Shown in pieces: positions 9,259-17,884 of a stretch of DNA of 64,000 nucleotides. Each line of letters begins with the position of its first letter. Position 1 is the first letter of the stretch. Under the pieces are notes generated by a model. The model saw only the letters and a program-made list of their open reading frames with translations, did not search any database and was not told where the DNA came from. Source of the stretch: Thiohalocapsa sp963695445. Its GTDB lineage: Bacteria > Pseudomonadota > Gammaproteobacteria > Chromatiales > Chromatiaceae. A program made the position numbers and the translations under genes. The DNA lies in the NCBI GenBank assembly GCA_963695445.1, contig CAVOGV010000061.1, positions 62,001 to 126,000 of the forward strand. The letters run 5' to 3'.

Positions 9259-10619
9259 GCACGGCAGCCACCAAGGGCATGACTGCGAACGCGAGCGCGA
9301 GCCAAAGCGCCGGGGATGCATTTTCGGGATGGCTGCGGGCATTGGGTGCCGACGGCTCTTCCGCCTCGCCGGGCTGGCTCGATTCCCTGCGAAGTGACGC
9401 ACTTGCGCGGATCAAACAGCAGGCTGTTCCGACGGCTAAGACCGAGGGCTGGCGCTACACCGGACTGCGGGCGCTGATGGAGCAGGGCTTTCAGCCGGTG
9501 GAAGAACCGGTCACGGCGTTGCTGCCCGACGATATCGAAGAGGTGCTGATCCCGGCACTCGACGCGCACCGCGTCGTCGTGGTCAACGGCCGTTTTGCAG
9601 CTGAATTGTCGGACCTTGGGGAGTTGCCCGCGGGCGTCCGCATCGGCAGTCTGCGCGATACGCTGGCGCGTGATCCGGATGCGCTCGAAGGTCTGTTGAC
9701 CCAGGTCGCGGGCGAGGGCAGCCATGTCTTCGCGTCGCTGAATACCGCTGGAATGGACGACGGTCTGGTGATGTTGTTGGAGCGCGGCGCGATGCTGCAG
9801 CGTCCGATCGAGCTGATCCATCTGTCCGTCGGCATGGACGAGCCCCGCGTCGCCCAGCCGCGCCATCTCGTGAGTCTCGGGGATGGCGCCCAGGCAGAGC
9901 TGATCGAGCGCTACGTCAGCCTTGGGGAATCGTTGTACTGCAATAACTCGCTGCTCGAGATCGCCCTTGGACGCGATGCGGTACTGCGCCATCGCCGGGT
10001 GCAGCTGGAAAGTCCGAACGCCTTTCACATCACCGGGCTGTACCTGAGCCAGGGTGCCGGCAGCCGCTATGTCGGTGTCGACATTGGCCTTGGCGCTGCC
10101 TGGGCGCGAACGGACCTCAAGGTGCGCTTCAGCGGCGAGCATGCCGAGTGCGATCTGCTCGGTCTGTATCTCGCTGGTGACAAGCAACTGATCGACTATC
10201 ACATTGATGTGCGCCACGGGCTGCCGAACTGTACCAGCCGGGAGAACTTCAAGGGCATTCTCTACGGCAAGGGCAAGGCCGTCTTCGACGGTTTGGTTTA
10301 TGTCGCCCGCGACGCCCAGAAGACCGATGCGGCCATGTCGAACCGCAATTTGATGCTGTCGCAGAATGCGGAAGTCGACACTAAGCCGCAGCTCGAGATC
10401 TACGCCGACGATGTCAAATGCAGCCATGGCACCACGGTCGGCCAGATCGAACCGGAGATGCTGTTTTACCTCCGTAGCAGGGGCATCTCCGCGAGCCTTG
10501 CGCGACGCATGTTATGTCTGGGCTTCGCCGGCGAGATCATCGAAGCGTTGGATAACGAGCCGCTGCAGCAGTACGTGGCGGAGCAGGTCGGGCAGCGACT
10601 GGAGCAGTCGCCTCTGTGA
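9255..10619 (+). CDS. sufD: Fe-S cluster assembly protein SufD
   Basis: SufD, 454 residues, the SufB-like partner in the SufBC2D scaffold, needed for iron acquisition during assembly. The C-terminal beta-helix part contains the conserved DVKCSHGTTVGQIEPE region with the functional histidine, followed by YLRSRGISASLARRML. The N-terminal helical domain contains KTEGWRYTGLRAL, typical of the family. The start overlaps the sufC stop. Frame intact. The gene ends 82 bp before the DUF59 gene. Confidence 0.95.
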   Translation: MSTAATKGMTANASASQSAGDAFSGWLRALGADGSSASPGWLDSLRSDALARIKQQAVPTAKTEGWRYTGLRALMEQGFQPVEEPVTALLPDDIEEVLIPALDAHRVVVVNGRFAAELSDLGELPAGVRIGSLRDTLARDPDALEGLLTQVAGEGSHVFASLNTAGMDDGLVMLLERGAMLQRPIELIHLSVGMDEPRVAQPRHLVSLGDGAQAELIERYVSLGESLYCNNSLLEIALGRDAVLRHRRVQLESPNAFHITGLYLSQGAGSRYVGVDIGLGAAWARTDLKVRFSGEHAECDLLGLYLAGDKQLIDYHIDVRHGLPNCTSRENFKGILYGKGKAVFDGLVYVARDAQKTDAAMSNRNLMLSQNAEVDTKPQLEIYADDVKCSHGTTVGQIEPEMLFYLRSRGISASLARRMLCLGFAGEIIEALDNEPLQQYVAEQVGQRLEQSPL

Positions 10620-10701
10620 GCGACACGGTTCGACCGGGTTTGCCGTTGTATTCAACAACCCCGGGCCATTGCGGCCCGACATACGTCAAGGTGGTTGCCC
10701 A

Positions 10702-11130
10702 ATGAACAGACTTGCGCGATTCGCCGGATTCGGTGCCGACGACAAGCAGGGCATCGATCGCGATGAGGTCGGTTCCGAGACGCCGACTCATCTGGCGGTC
10801 GATCATCCGGTGGAGCAGATGACGGCCGAAGAGCTGCGTGAGCCCATCATCGCGGCCCTGCGCCAGGTGCACGACCCCGAGATACCAGTCAACATCTACG
10901 ACCTGGGTCTGATCTACACCATCGACATCGCCGATAACGGCAACGTCGACATCGATATGACGCTGACGGCGCCCGCTTGCCCCGTCGCCGGCATGATGCC
11001 GGTGATGGTGAAGGATGCGGTCCAAAAGGTGGAAGGGGTTGGCGAGATCAATGTTGAACTGGTCTGGGACCCGCCTTGGAGCCAGGCAAACATGTCCGAG
11101 GAGGCATTGCTGACCCTCGGTATGCTGTGA
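10702..11130 (+). CDS. DUF59/MIP18 family SUF-associated protein (SufT-like)
   Basis: A 142-residue protein whose C-terminal ~100 residues are a MIP18/DUF59 domain: LRQVHDPEIPVNIYDLGLI, then TLTAPACPVAGMMP with the conserved cysteine, then VELVWDPPWS. The family (SufT, YitW, human CIAO2) helps transfer or mature Fe-S clusters. The first 40 residues are a charged extension (GFGADDKQGIDRDEVG). The ATG at 10702 follows AAGGTGG. It completes the sufBCD operon. The cysteine desulfurase SufS and SufE, commonly found here, are absent, so sulfur must come from elsewhere in the genome. Confidence 0.88.
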   Translation: MNRLARFAGFGADDKQGIDRDEVGSETPTHLAVDHPVEQMTAEELREPIIAALRQVHDPEIPVNIYDLGLIYTIDIADNGNVDIDMTLTAPACPVAGMMPVMVKDAVQKVEGVGEINVELVWDPPWSQANMSEEALLTLGML

Positions 11131-11449
11131 TGGAGTTGATCGATCCGAGCCCTCCGGCAGCGAACCCGAAACAGATGCGCCAGGCTACCGGATATCGGAC
11201 ATCGCCCGTGCGAAGGCGTACCGTGATCGGATGTCGAGCAGGCGATCGCCGAGAGCGAACCCCTCGACTCGAGGGAGCGCAAAGATGCGGCAAGGCGGGG
11301 CGCATGCCCGCTCACTGATTCCTGTCGCGACAATATGGAATTTGCCGTTCTGAGGGCTTGCTGGCCTACAATGGCGAGGTCGCGGCGGCTAGGCTTCCGC
11401 CCCGCTGCTGTCGCGGCCATCGTTGAACCACCTTAGGAGTAAACAACAC
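11131..11449. other. Intergenic gap, no gene seen
   Basis: Between the DUF59 gene and the coiled-coil gene no convincing coding sequence is present on either strand. It contains a near-perfect palindrome CCCTCGA-C-TCGAGGG at 11262-11276, which could be an operator, and a TACAAT-like -10 about 75 bp before the next start. Confidence 0.4.
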
Positions 11450-11752
11450 ATGTCCAGTCGTGAAGAGTATCTTGCAAAGGTCAAGGCGAAGCTTGATGAA
11501 TGGGACGCCGATATCGATCGGCTGGAAGCCAAGGCCAATGAGGCACAGGCCGACGCCCAGGCACAGTATCGCAAGCAGCTCGACCACATGCGCGAGATGC
11601 GTAAAGACGCGATGGCACGCTACTCGGAGATGCAGGGTGCCGCGGCGGATGCCTGGGAGACCATGGCTCAGGGCACCGAAAAGGCCTGGAGTGCCTGGCT
11701 GAGTGCCTTTGAAGAGGCGCGTTCCAAGTTCCTCGGTAGCGGCAAGGGTTGA
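11450..11752 (+). CDS. Small coiled-coil protein, sll1863-type stress-response family
   Basis: A 100-residue, highly charged, almost entirely helical protein. It begins SSREEYLAKVKAKLDEWDAD and continues in heptad-like pattern (KANEAQADAQAQYRKQLDHM), ending with a tryptophan-rich amphipathic segment (AWETMAQGTEKAWSAWLSAF). This matches small proteins annotated as sll1863-family stress-response proteins; phasin-like proteins look similar. The ATG at 11450 is preceded by TTAGGAG. There is no signal peptide or membrane helix. Two hairpins follow the gene. Function is known only by family association with stress expression. Confidence 0.6.
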   Translation: MSSREEYLAKVKAKLDEWDADIDRLEAKANEAQADAQAQYRKQLDHMREMRKDAMARYSEMQGAAADAWETMAQGTEKAWSAWLSAFEEARSKFLGSGKG

Positions 11753-11773
11753 GAAAGCCCCGCTTCTAGTCGT

Positions 11774-11843
11774 GCCCCAACGTGCTTGGGGCTTGCCTTA
11801 GGCCTCGTTCAAGCGTCGCCCGCGGCTCCGCCGCGGGCGACGC
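11774..11843 (+). terminator. Two consecutive hairpins after the coiled-coil gene
   Basis: First hairpin: GCCCCAA (11774-11780), loop CGTGC, TTGGGGC (11786-11792). Second: a perfect 13-bp stem, GCGTCGCCCGCGG (11813-11825), loop of five, and its complement at 11831-11843. Neither has a long T tract, so they may stabilize the 3' end rather than act as classical intrinsic terminators. Confidence 0.5.
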
Positions 11844-11945
11844 AGTTGATCATTTTCATGGCGCGAGGCACGGCAATCGCGCGAAGCTGAAACCATTGTT
11901 GCGGCCGATCGGCCGCTCGCTTCCCATTCGTTGGAGCACATGGCG

Positions 11946-12380
11946 ATGGACAGTTTCACGCGTAACTACAGTATCCTACTCGGCGCAATCTTGCTCGGCC
12001 TGCTGGCCTGGTGGCTATCATCCATCTGGCAGCCGCGGGTCTGGGAGATCAACGAGATGCTCGAATCCGACCCCAAGCTCTCGGACTATGTCTACCAGTT
12101 CCGGGTGGTGGATTTCGACAACGGAGTCGCAATCCTTTCGACGCCACGGTCGTTCGATGTGCCGGCGATGCGTTTTCTTGAGATCGTCCAGCCCGGCCTC
12201 GCCGGCAAGGCGCAGGATGACCCCGCGATGATCGCGGCCCAACAGGATCTGATCGATCATCAAAAGCGCGCGCAGGGGCTCGTGCAGGCGCTGCCGGATG
12301 TGCAGCGCGTCGACTGGAGACTCGACGTAAAATGGCTCGCTGACCATGGCGTCCATCCCGGCAATGCGGCCACGCGCTGA
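11946..12380 (+). CDS. Membrane-anchored protein of unknown function
   Basis: A protein of about 144 residues with one N-terminal membrane helix (YSILLGAILLGLLAWWLSSI) and a mostly hydrophilic remainder containing FRVVDFDNGVAILSTPRS and a helical C-terminal half. I do not recognize the family. Possible starts are TTG 11931, ATG 11940 and ATG 11946; the last is preferred because GGAG (11933-11936) is 9 bp upstream. Topology suggests an N-in, C-out periplasmic domain. It lies between the coiled-coil gene and another single-pass protein gene. Confidence 0.6.
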   Translation: MDSFTRNYSILLGAILLGLLAWWLSSIWQPRVWEINEMLESDPKLSDYVYQFRVVDFDNGVAILSTPRSFDVPAMRFLEIVQPGLAGKAQDDPAMIAAQQDLIDHQKRAQGLVQALPDVQRVDWRLDVKWLADHGVHPGNAATR

Positions 12381-12424
12381 GCCAGCGCCAGCGCGGTTCG
12401 TCTTTGTCTTTGGGTTCAGATGTG

Positions 12425-12484
12425 GCCAGGATCGGAGCCAGTACCTGAGCCAGCGTCGATGCCAGAATCTGGGCCAAAATCGGG
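12425..12484 (+). repeat. Five imperfect 12-bp tandem units
   Basis: Five head-to-tail units of 12 bp, each starting GCCA and fitting GCCAGNATCNGN: 12425-12436, 12437-12448, 12449-12460, 12461-12472 and 12473-12484. They lie in the 380-bp gap between two membrane-protein genes, which otherwise contains no gene I can support. On the minus strand the array would encode a hydrophobic tetrapeptide repeat, but no start or ribosome site supports translation. Confidence 0.6.
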
Positions 12485-12762
12485 CGCTGAATCGGACACC
12501 GATCATCTATTCGGAACTAATTCACCGCAAGCACCGGTGGATTCCGTATCATGTCGGCCGCAATTAGGGGCACGGGATGTAGGGTAGCCGATGCGGGCCG
12601 TCACGATCGGCGTCGCCACCTTCGTTGACCGGTCCGCGGCAATTCCTTTGTCCCCGCCGTCCCGGATTGCAGCACGTTTTTTGGACAGCCGTTGGCACAG
12701 TCGCTTCCGGCGCGACGCCTAACGGCACGCATGAGATTTTCCGCGGAAATGAGGTAACAACT

Positions 12763-13634
12763 ATGAGTAGCATCATGTCCTGGCTTAGCAAGCTGCCGTC
12801 CGTCGACATCGGGACACTAATGGTTAAGGGCACCGTCGTGTTCCTGGTCATCGGCTCTGGCTATCTGTTGCTGGGGGACCGCAGCAGCCAGTCAACGGCG
12901 GTGGCGCCAGAACAACTGGCCGCCAATCTCGCGCCCATTGGTCGCGTCGCCGTCACACCGCCGCCAGCACCACCCTGCGCCCGTCGAGACAGCCCCCGCG
13001 CCGGAACCGACTCCGCCGCTCCCGAGGCCCCTGTAGCTGAAGCGCCTGTTGCTGACGCTCCGGTTGCTGAAGCTCCAGCAGTTGAAGCGCTGGCGGGTGA
13101 AGCGAGCGTCGCGGGAAACTCCGGCCGCTGGCACCGAGGCCATTGCGGCCGAGCCGACAGCGGCTCAGGCAGCGCAAACCGTCGAGACCGCAGCCGCCGA
13201 GACGTCGGCTCCGGACGCAGCAGCGATTCGCGGCTCCGGCAGAGGTTCCGGTAGCAGAAGCCCCACCGATAGCAGGAGCCCTACCGACAGCGGAAGCTCC
13301 GCCGGTAGAAGAAGCCCCACCGACAGCGGAAGCCCCGCCGGTAGCAGAAGCCCCAGTAGAAGAAACCGCGGCGGCAGAAACGCCGGTTGAGTCTGTTTCT
13401 GCGGAAGCAGTTCCCGCGGCCGTCGAGGCCGAGCCGGCCAAGCCGGTCGTTGCGGAAACCGCACCGGCACCTGCTGCAAAGCCGGCGATGATGCAGGCGC
13501 CGCCGATGATGCCCTACATGCTTCCCCCCCAGGCCGACACCTTTACGGTGCCAGTGGCACCGCGGCAGCTGGCTCCGAGCCGCCCGTTGCCGGTGTGGGC
13601 GCCGCAGTTCTCGCCGATGCCGCCGATGCGCTGA
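12763..13634 (+). CDS. Ala/Pro/Val/Glu-rich single-pass membrane protein, multiple frameshifts
   Basis: Starts at ATG 12763 behind GAGGTAAC with MSSIMSWLSKLPSVDIGT, then a membrane helix (GTVVFLVIGSGYLLLG) and a very long low-complexity region of PVAEAP / EAPPTAEAP-type repeats. It ends with a methionine- and proline-rich tail (MMQAPPMMPYMLPPQAD). The repeat-like composition is continuous only if at least three frame changes (about 12980, 13015, 13110 and 13230) are allowed. This extended periplasmic linker could span the envelope or wall; the Met-rich tail might bind metal, which is speculation. The family is not recognized. The frame changes are probably indel errors in GC-rich repetitive sequence. 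Confidence 0.5.
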
Positions 13635-13644
13635 GCGCGAAGAC

Positions 13645-14537
13645 TCAGCCCTGCGGCAGCGCGAGTGCGTTGCCGCAGCGGATCATGGCACCCGCTGCCA
13701 GCCCTGGGGTCCAGCGAATGCTGCCCGGTGGCATCAGCAGGATCACAGTCGAGCCCATGTTGAAGCGGCCGAGTTCGGCTCCTCGCGCAGCGATGGAAGA
13801 TCATCACCTGCCTGCGCGCGAATGATTTTCCGCGCACGCGGTGGCGTGATTCGTCCAGACCAGACCGTCTCGATGCTGCCCACAAAGATCGCTCCCACTA
13901 GCACCAGTGCCATCGGGCCGAGCGCTGTATCAAACAGACAGACGACGCGTTCGTTGCGAGCAAACAGCCTCGGCACCGCTGCGGCCGTGGTCGGATTGAC
14001 GCTGAAAAGGCGTCCGGGGACATGGATCGTGGAGCGTAAGCGCCCGTCCAGCGGCATGTGGATGCGGTGGTAGTCCCGCGGCGATAGATAGAGCGTTGCG
14101 AAGGCGCCGCCGTCAAAGCGGCCCGCGAGGCTCGCGTCGCCGCCGATGAGTTCCTGGCAGCCAAACTCCTGGCCCTTCGCCTGAAAGATGCGTCCGGATT
14201 CGATCTGCCCGATCTGACTGACAACGCCGTCTACGGGGGACACGATCGTGTCGGGAGCTGGGTCAAGCGGCCGAGCGCCTTCCCGGAGTGCCCGGGTAAA
14301 AAAGGCATTGAAGGTTGGATAGGCGGCGGGCTCCGCTGCTTGGGCCTCGCTGAGATCGACTCCAAAGACCCGCACGAAGCCTCGAATCGCAAACTGCGTC
14401 AACCGCCCCATCCGCAGGCGGGTTAGCCGAAACATGAGTCCCGAGAGCAGGTGCTGTGGTAGCAGATATTGCAGCCCGACGAACAGGCGCTGGGGGATAC
14501 TGAGTCGGCCTGTATCCTTTGTTGGGCTATCGTTCAT
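13645..14537 (-). CDS. psd: Phosphatidylserine decarboxylase (frameshift near C-terminus)
   Basis: Psd makes phosphatidylethanolamine from phosphatidylserine at the inner membrane. Family blocks are clear: PTFNAFFTRALREGARPLD, IVSPVDGVVSQIGQIESG, TLYLSPRDYHRIHMPLDG, LFSVNPTTAAAVPRLFARNE and GSIETVWSGRITPP. The self-cleavage site that yields the pyruvoyl group is present as FNMGST, but in another frame: reading shifts near 13780, where LREEP should become AELGRFNMGSTVILL, ending at TGA 13645. Psd is essential in most bacteria, so an indel artefact is likely. ATG 14537 is preferred; a TTG at 14582 overlaps the upstream stop. Confidence 0.88.
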
Positions 14538-14578
14538 TAGGCGTATTTCATTTGGCGTCAGACATTGATGCGAGCGCG

Positions 14579-15187
14579 TCAATCCGGGTCTTTCGATCTA
14601 GCCCAGCGCGCCAGCGCGGCGACGTCCGCGGCCACCGCGGCCGCCGACTGGGATGAGGGGAACAGGACCAGCAGCCGAGCATCCGGATCGATCAAGAACA
14701 GCGGTGGCAAGTCTTGGTCCGAATCGGGGCCGGACGGTTGCGGCTCAGCGCCTAGCGCAGCCTGTAGGGTGTCTCGTTGCTCGGGCTCGCCGCTGAGCAC
14801 GGAAATCGCCGGCGACAACCGCTCGAAGTCGACGGCTAGCCTCGGCACCGAATCCGCGGTGACCAGGATCAGACGCAGTTGCCGGCGCAGATCAGGCTGA
14901 TCGGCGAGGCGATTGTAGACCTCCACGAGCCGCGCGATGCCACGATGGCCGCGGGCGCTGTTGACAGGGGCGAAACCCACCAGGCTCCAGCGCTCGAACA
15001 GGTCTGCCCGACCAAAAGCGGTGCCGCTGCTGGTGCTGAGTACGAAGTCCGGCAATGGCTGCGGCGGTCGAATCGACACGCCAGATATCGCTGGTGGCTC
15101 TGTGGCGCCGTGTTTGTACTGGCTGCCCCATTGATAACTGAGCAGAAACAGGGCGATCGCGGCGATGGCCATGATCAGCCGCGGCAA
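14579..15187 (-). CDS. SCO1/TlpA-type thioredoxin-fold protein lacking redox cysteines
   Basis: About 200 residues: an N-terminal membrane anchor (LIMAIAAIALFLLSYQWGSQY) followed by a thioredoxin-like domain with PLPDFVLSTSSGTAFGRADL and VGFAPVNSARGHRGIARLV, where SCO and TlpA proteins carry their CxxxC or CxxC. No cysteine is present, so it is not a classical disulfide or copper chaperone. The C-terminal half (LPPLFLIDPDARLLVLFPSS) is normal for the fold. Starts are TTG 15187 or ATG 15172. It lies directly upstream of psd in the same direction, 41 bp apart. Role unknown. Confidence 0.65.
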   Translation of the reverse strand: MPRLIMAIAAIALFLLSYQWGSQYKHGATEPPAISGVSIRPPQPLPDFVLSTSSGTAFGRADLFERWSLVGFAPVNSARGHRGIARLVEVYNRLADQPDLRRQLRLILVTADSVPRLAVDFERLSPAISVLSGEPEQRDTLQAALGAEPQPSGPDSDQDLPPLFLIDPDARLLVLFPSSQSAAAVAADVAALARWARSKDPD

Positions 15188-15260
15188 GAGGCCGCGCCCT
15201 CCGCGCTTGATGCTGCTGCCGGGCTTTGCGGGTCGTTCCCGATTCCGTTCAATGGGGTGA

Positions 15261-16448
15261 TCAGGCGTTTAACGCCTGCTGGACGCGGTCGAGTGCGGCG
15301 CCGGTATCTAGGTTCGCGCCCATGTCGTTCAGGACGGTGCCCAGCGCACTGATGCAGAACAGTACGTTCTGTGGGCGACTCGACCAGCCCATCAGACCGA
15401 TGCGCCAGACCTTGCCGGCCAGTGCGCCGAGCCCGGCGCCGATCTCCAGCCCGTATTGACTGAGCAGGCGCGCGCGAACGGCGGCATCGTCGATGCCGCC
15501 GGGGATCGAGACGGCATTCAGCTGGGGCAGACGTTCGGCCTCCGGTACGACCAGCTCCAATCCGAGGGTCTCAAGCCCGGCGCGTAGGGCCAGGTGGTTG
15601 TGGCGATGCCGGGCCCAAGACGCCTCGATGCCTTCCTCTGCAAGCATCAGCAGTGACTCGTGCAATGCATACAGGGCGTTCACCGGAGCGGTGTGGTGAT
15701 AGCTGCGCTTGCTGCCGCCGTCGCCGTGCCAGTAGCCGAGCACCAGGTTCAGGTCCAGGAACCAGCTCCGCACCGGCGTCGAGCGGCTGGTGACCTTGGC
15801 CAGCGCCCGCTCGTTCATGCTAATTGGTGCCAGCCCAGGCGTGCACGAAAGGCACTTCTGGCTGCCTGCGTAGACGGCATCGACCTCCCAGGCATCGACC
15901 TCCAGCGGCGAGCCGCCGAGGGCGGTGACCGCGTCGACGATGGTCAGGCAGTCGTGGCGGTGTGCGACCTCGACGAGGGCCCGGGTGTCCGAACTGGCAC
16001 CGGTAGAGGTCTCGGCCTGGACAAAGGCAACGATCCGGGCGTCGGGATGTGCGCGCAAGGCGTCTTCGAGTTTGTTGGGGTCGACCGCGCGGCCCCAGGT
16101 GTCTTCCACGCAGATCGGCTCGCCGCCGGCGCGGATGACGTTCTCCTTCATGCGCCCGCCGAACACGCCGTTGATGCAGACGATGACCTTGTCGCCTGGC
16201 TCCACCAGGTTGACGAAACAGGTCTCCATCCCCGCGGAGCCAGGAGCCGAGATCGGCATGGTCAGCGCATTCTCGGTCCGAAAGGCGATGCGCAGCAGCG
16301 CCTTGAGCTCGTCCATCATGCCGACGAAAGCGGGATCGAGATGGCCGATGGTGGGACGAGCCAGCGCAGCCAGCACGCGCGGGTGGACATCGGCAGGCCC
16401 AGGCCCCATTAGGGTGCGGACAGGAGGTTGGAAGGAGCGGTAGGTCAT
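15261..16448 (-). CDS. Class V aminotransferase (alanine-glyoxylate / serine-glyoxylate type)
   Basis: A 395-residue PLP enzyme. The N-terminus LMGPGPADVHPRVLAALARP is typical of serine/alanine-glyoxylate aminotransferases, the PLP-binding lysine lies in GSQKCLS, and the conserved VDAVTALGGSPLEVDAW block supports the cofactor site. It would move an amino group between small amino acids and glyoxylate or pyruvate. The closest architecture is alanine-glyoxylate aminotransferase rather than cysteine desulfurase; the SufS/IscS active-site cysteine loop is absent. Start ATG at 16448. The frame is intact and the gene is first in a minus-strand group with the thioredoxin-fold gene and psd. Confidence 0.85.
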   Translation of the reverse strand: MTYRSFQPPVRTLMGPGPADVHPRVLAALARPTIGHLDPAFVGMMDELKALLRIAFRTENALTMPISAPGSAGMETCFVNLVEPGDKVIVCINGVFGGRMKENVIRAGGEPICVEDTWGRAVDPNKLEDALRAHPDARIVAFVQAETSTGASSDTRALVEVAHRHDCLTIVDAVTALGGSPLEVDAWEVDAVYAGSQKCLSCTPGLAPISMNERALAKVTSRSTPVRSWFLDLNLVLGYWHGDGGSKRSYHHTAPVNALYALHESLLMLAEEGIEASWARHRHNHLALRAGLETLGLELVVPEAERLPQLNAVSIPGGIDDAAVRARLLSQYGLEIGAGLGALAGKVWRIGLMGWSSRPQNVLFCISALGTVLNDMGANLDTGAALDRVQQALNA

Positions 16449-16571
16449 GGCGATTCCATACGTCGATCAGCGTGTTGGTCAGCGGGATTGCGGGAAGGGT
16501 CGCTGGAAAACCTCGAAAGTATAACGGTGCCGGCGAAATTGCCTCAACAAACCGCAATGCGCCGGTCCAAT

Positions 16572-16602
16572 CAACAGGGCAACAGGGCAACAGGGCAACA
16601 GG
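16572..16602 (+). repeat. Octamer tandem repeat (CAACAGGG) upstream of msrB
   Basis: Three full and one nearly full copies of CAACAGGG in direct tandem, immediately 5' of the msrB start at 16610. The last copies supply the only AGG-like sequence near the start codon. Slippage would change leader length and possibly ribosome access. Confidence 0.75.
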
Positions 16603-16609
16603 CACAAAC

Positions 16610-17040
16610 ATGCGTGACAAGATCGAAAAGACAGATGCCGAATGGCGTGAGCAACTGACACCGGAGCAGTATCGGGTGTGCCGCGAGCACGGCACCGAGC
16701 CTGCCTTCACCGGCGCCTACCACGACGCCAAGACGCCCGGTCGCTATCTGTGCGTCGGCTGCGGCGCGGAGCTATTCAGCTCCGAGCACAAGTACGACTC
16801 CGGCAGCGGCTGGCCCAGCTTCTGGCAACCCGCCGATGTCGAGGTGATCGACACCACGCAGGACAGCAGTCACGGCATGCTGCGTGTCGAGGTGCACTGC
16901 AGCCGGTGCGGCTCACACCTCGGCCACGTCTTTCCGGATGGACCAACGCCAACTGGCCAGCGTTACTGTATCAACTCGGAGTCGCTTGCGACTGGAGCCG
17001 GATGCGCAAGGCGACGACTGAGGCCCCGCCGGCGATTTAA
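16610..17040 (+). CDS. msrB: Peptide methionine-(R)-sulfoxide reductase MsrB (frameshift at C-terminus)
   Basis: MsrB repairs methionine-R-sulfoxide in oxidized proteins. It has the zinc cysteine pairs CVGCGAELF and CSRCGSHLGHVF, the motif YDSGSGWPSFW and the catalytic cysteine in RYCINS. Right after RYCINS the frame drifts; the other frame continues VACDWSRMRKATTEAPPAI to a TAA at 17040, a plausible C-terminus, so one small indel near 16978-16990 is inferred. The protein is about 142 residues, normal for the family. The start is ATG 16610, just after an octamer repeat. Confidence 0.9.
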
Positions 17041-17077
17041 TCGGCAGCGTCACCGACCCTGTCGCAGCTGCTCGACT

Positions 17078-17563
17078 CTACCGTCGCGGGATCGTGACGG
17101 AATCGACTTGCCAGCCCCAGACGCCAACCTCTTGGCTCCGCGCGATCCGCTCCATGGCATGGTATTCGAACGGCGCCTCGGGTCGCGCCAGCGCCCAACC
17201 ACGTTCGATCAGGTAGGCGGCCAGATCGGTGCCGGGGTCGAAGCTGCTGCGTTCGCGGTAGCAGGTGGCATCGACGCTGCCGTCTGCACGCTGCGCCCGC
17301 TCGAAACAGGTGATGAAGCCCTTGACGAAGAAATCCAGCGCCAGCACGCCGCGCTCGTCGCAACGGACGGGGGTGATCCAGGCGCGGCATTGCCGATTGG
17401 TGGACGGCATGTAGATGCCGAAAAGATGCACCACGCGATTCTTGATCAGCAGCGAGCCGTCACTGCGCACAATGGCATGCCCCTCGAACTCCCGCGCGCC
17501 GGCGTTGTCCGCAAGCAGCAGGGACAGCAGCAGAAGACAGAGACCCGTCGAATGTCGCATCAT
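17078..17563 (-). CDS. Secreted thermonuclease-fold (SNase-like) protein, probably catalytically degenerate
   Basis: A 161-residue protein with a signal peptide (LCLLLLSLLLADNAGAREFEG) and the OB-fold pattern of staphylococcal nuclease-like domains: GHAIVRSDGSLLIKNRVVHL, then LFGIYMPSTNRQC, and a C-terminal DLAAYLIERGWALARPEAP. In active nucleases the third block reads vRLxGIDAPE; here the arginine, aspartate and glutamate positions are H, Y and S, so hydrolysis is unlikely. Four or more cysteines suggest disulfides in the periplasm. It is convergent with msrB. The fold call is fairly confident; a binding role is inference. Confidence 0.65.
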   Translation of the reverse strand: MMRHSTGLCLLLLSLLLADNAGAREFEGHAIVRSDGSLLIKNRVVHLFGIYMPSTNRQCRAWITPVRCDERGVLALDFFVKGFITCFERAQRADGSVDATCYRERSSFDPGTDLAAYLIERGWALARPEAPFEYHAMERIARSQEVGVWGWQVDSVTIPRR

Positions 17564-17884
17564 TACGCTCTGACCTGGCGGAGCCGGAGTCGATCAGCAT
17601 GAAAGAAAACTGTGCTCGTGGTCGTGCTTGTCCGGATATTCGGTTACGACAACGACAACGAAATTTTCCTGACGCTTCATGACCCAAACCGGATGCCACC
17701 CTGCCGAAACCGATCGACTGGATGGCGGTGAGCTTGCATGGGGAGTTCTCGATTGGGCAACTCGCCAGCAGTGTTACGGTGCCGGGCTTTGCGATCAACG
17801 TGCAAGCACTGTTCGGTTGCGCCGACTGACGCATTCAGCCAACACCGACCAGACAGGTGCGTCCAATTGGAGCAGAACCGAGGT
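17564..17884. other. Intergenic gap upstream of lipA
   Basis: No gene is supported. A low-complexity stretch with ACGACA-type hexamer periodicity lies at about 17645-17665. The lipB gene that often precedes lipA is absent. Confidence 0.5.

Noticed and set aside
13645..14537. psd as a true pseudogene, because its pyruvoyl-forming segment is out of frame
   Set aside because: All catalytic segments survive in adjacent frames, the gene is usually essential, and the same kind of break occurs in many core genes here, so sequence error is more likely.
15261..16448. Class V aminotransferase as the missing SufS cysteine desulfurase
   Set aside because: The N-terminus and PLP region fit alanine/serine-glyoxylate aminotransferases, and no desulfurase cysteine loop is present; it is also 4 kb away on the other strand.
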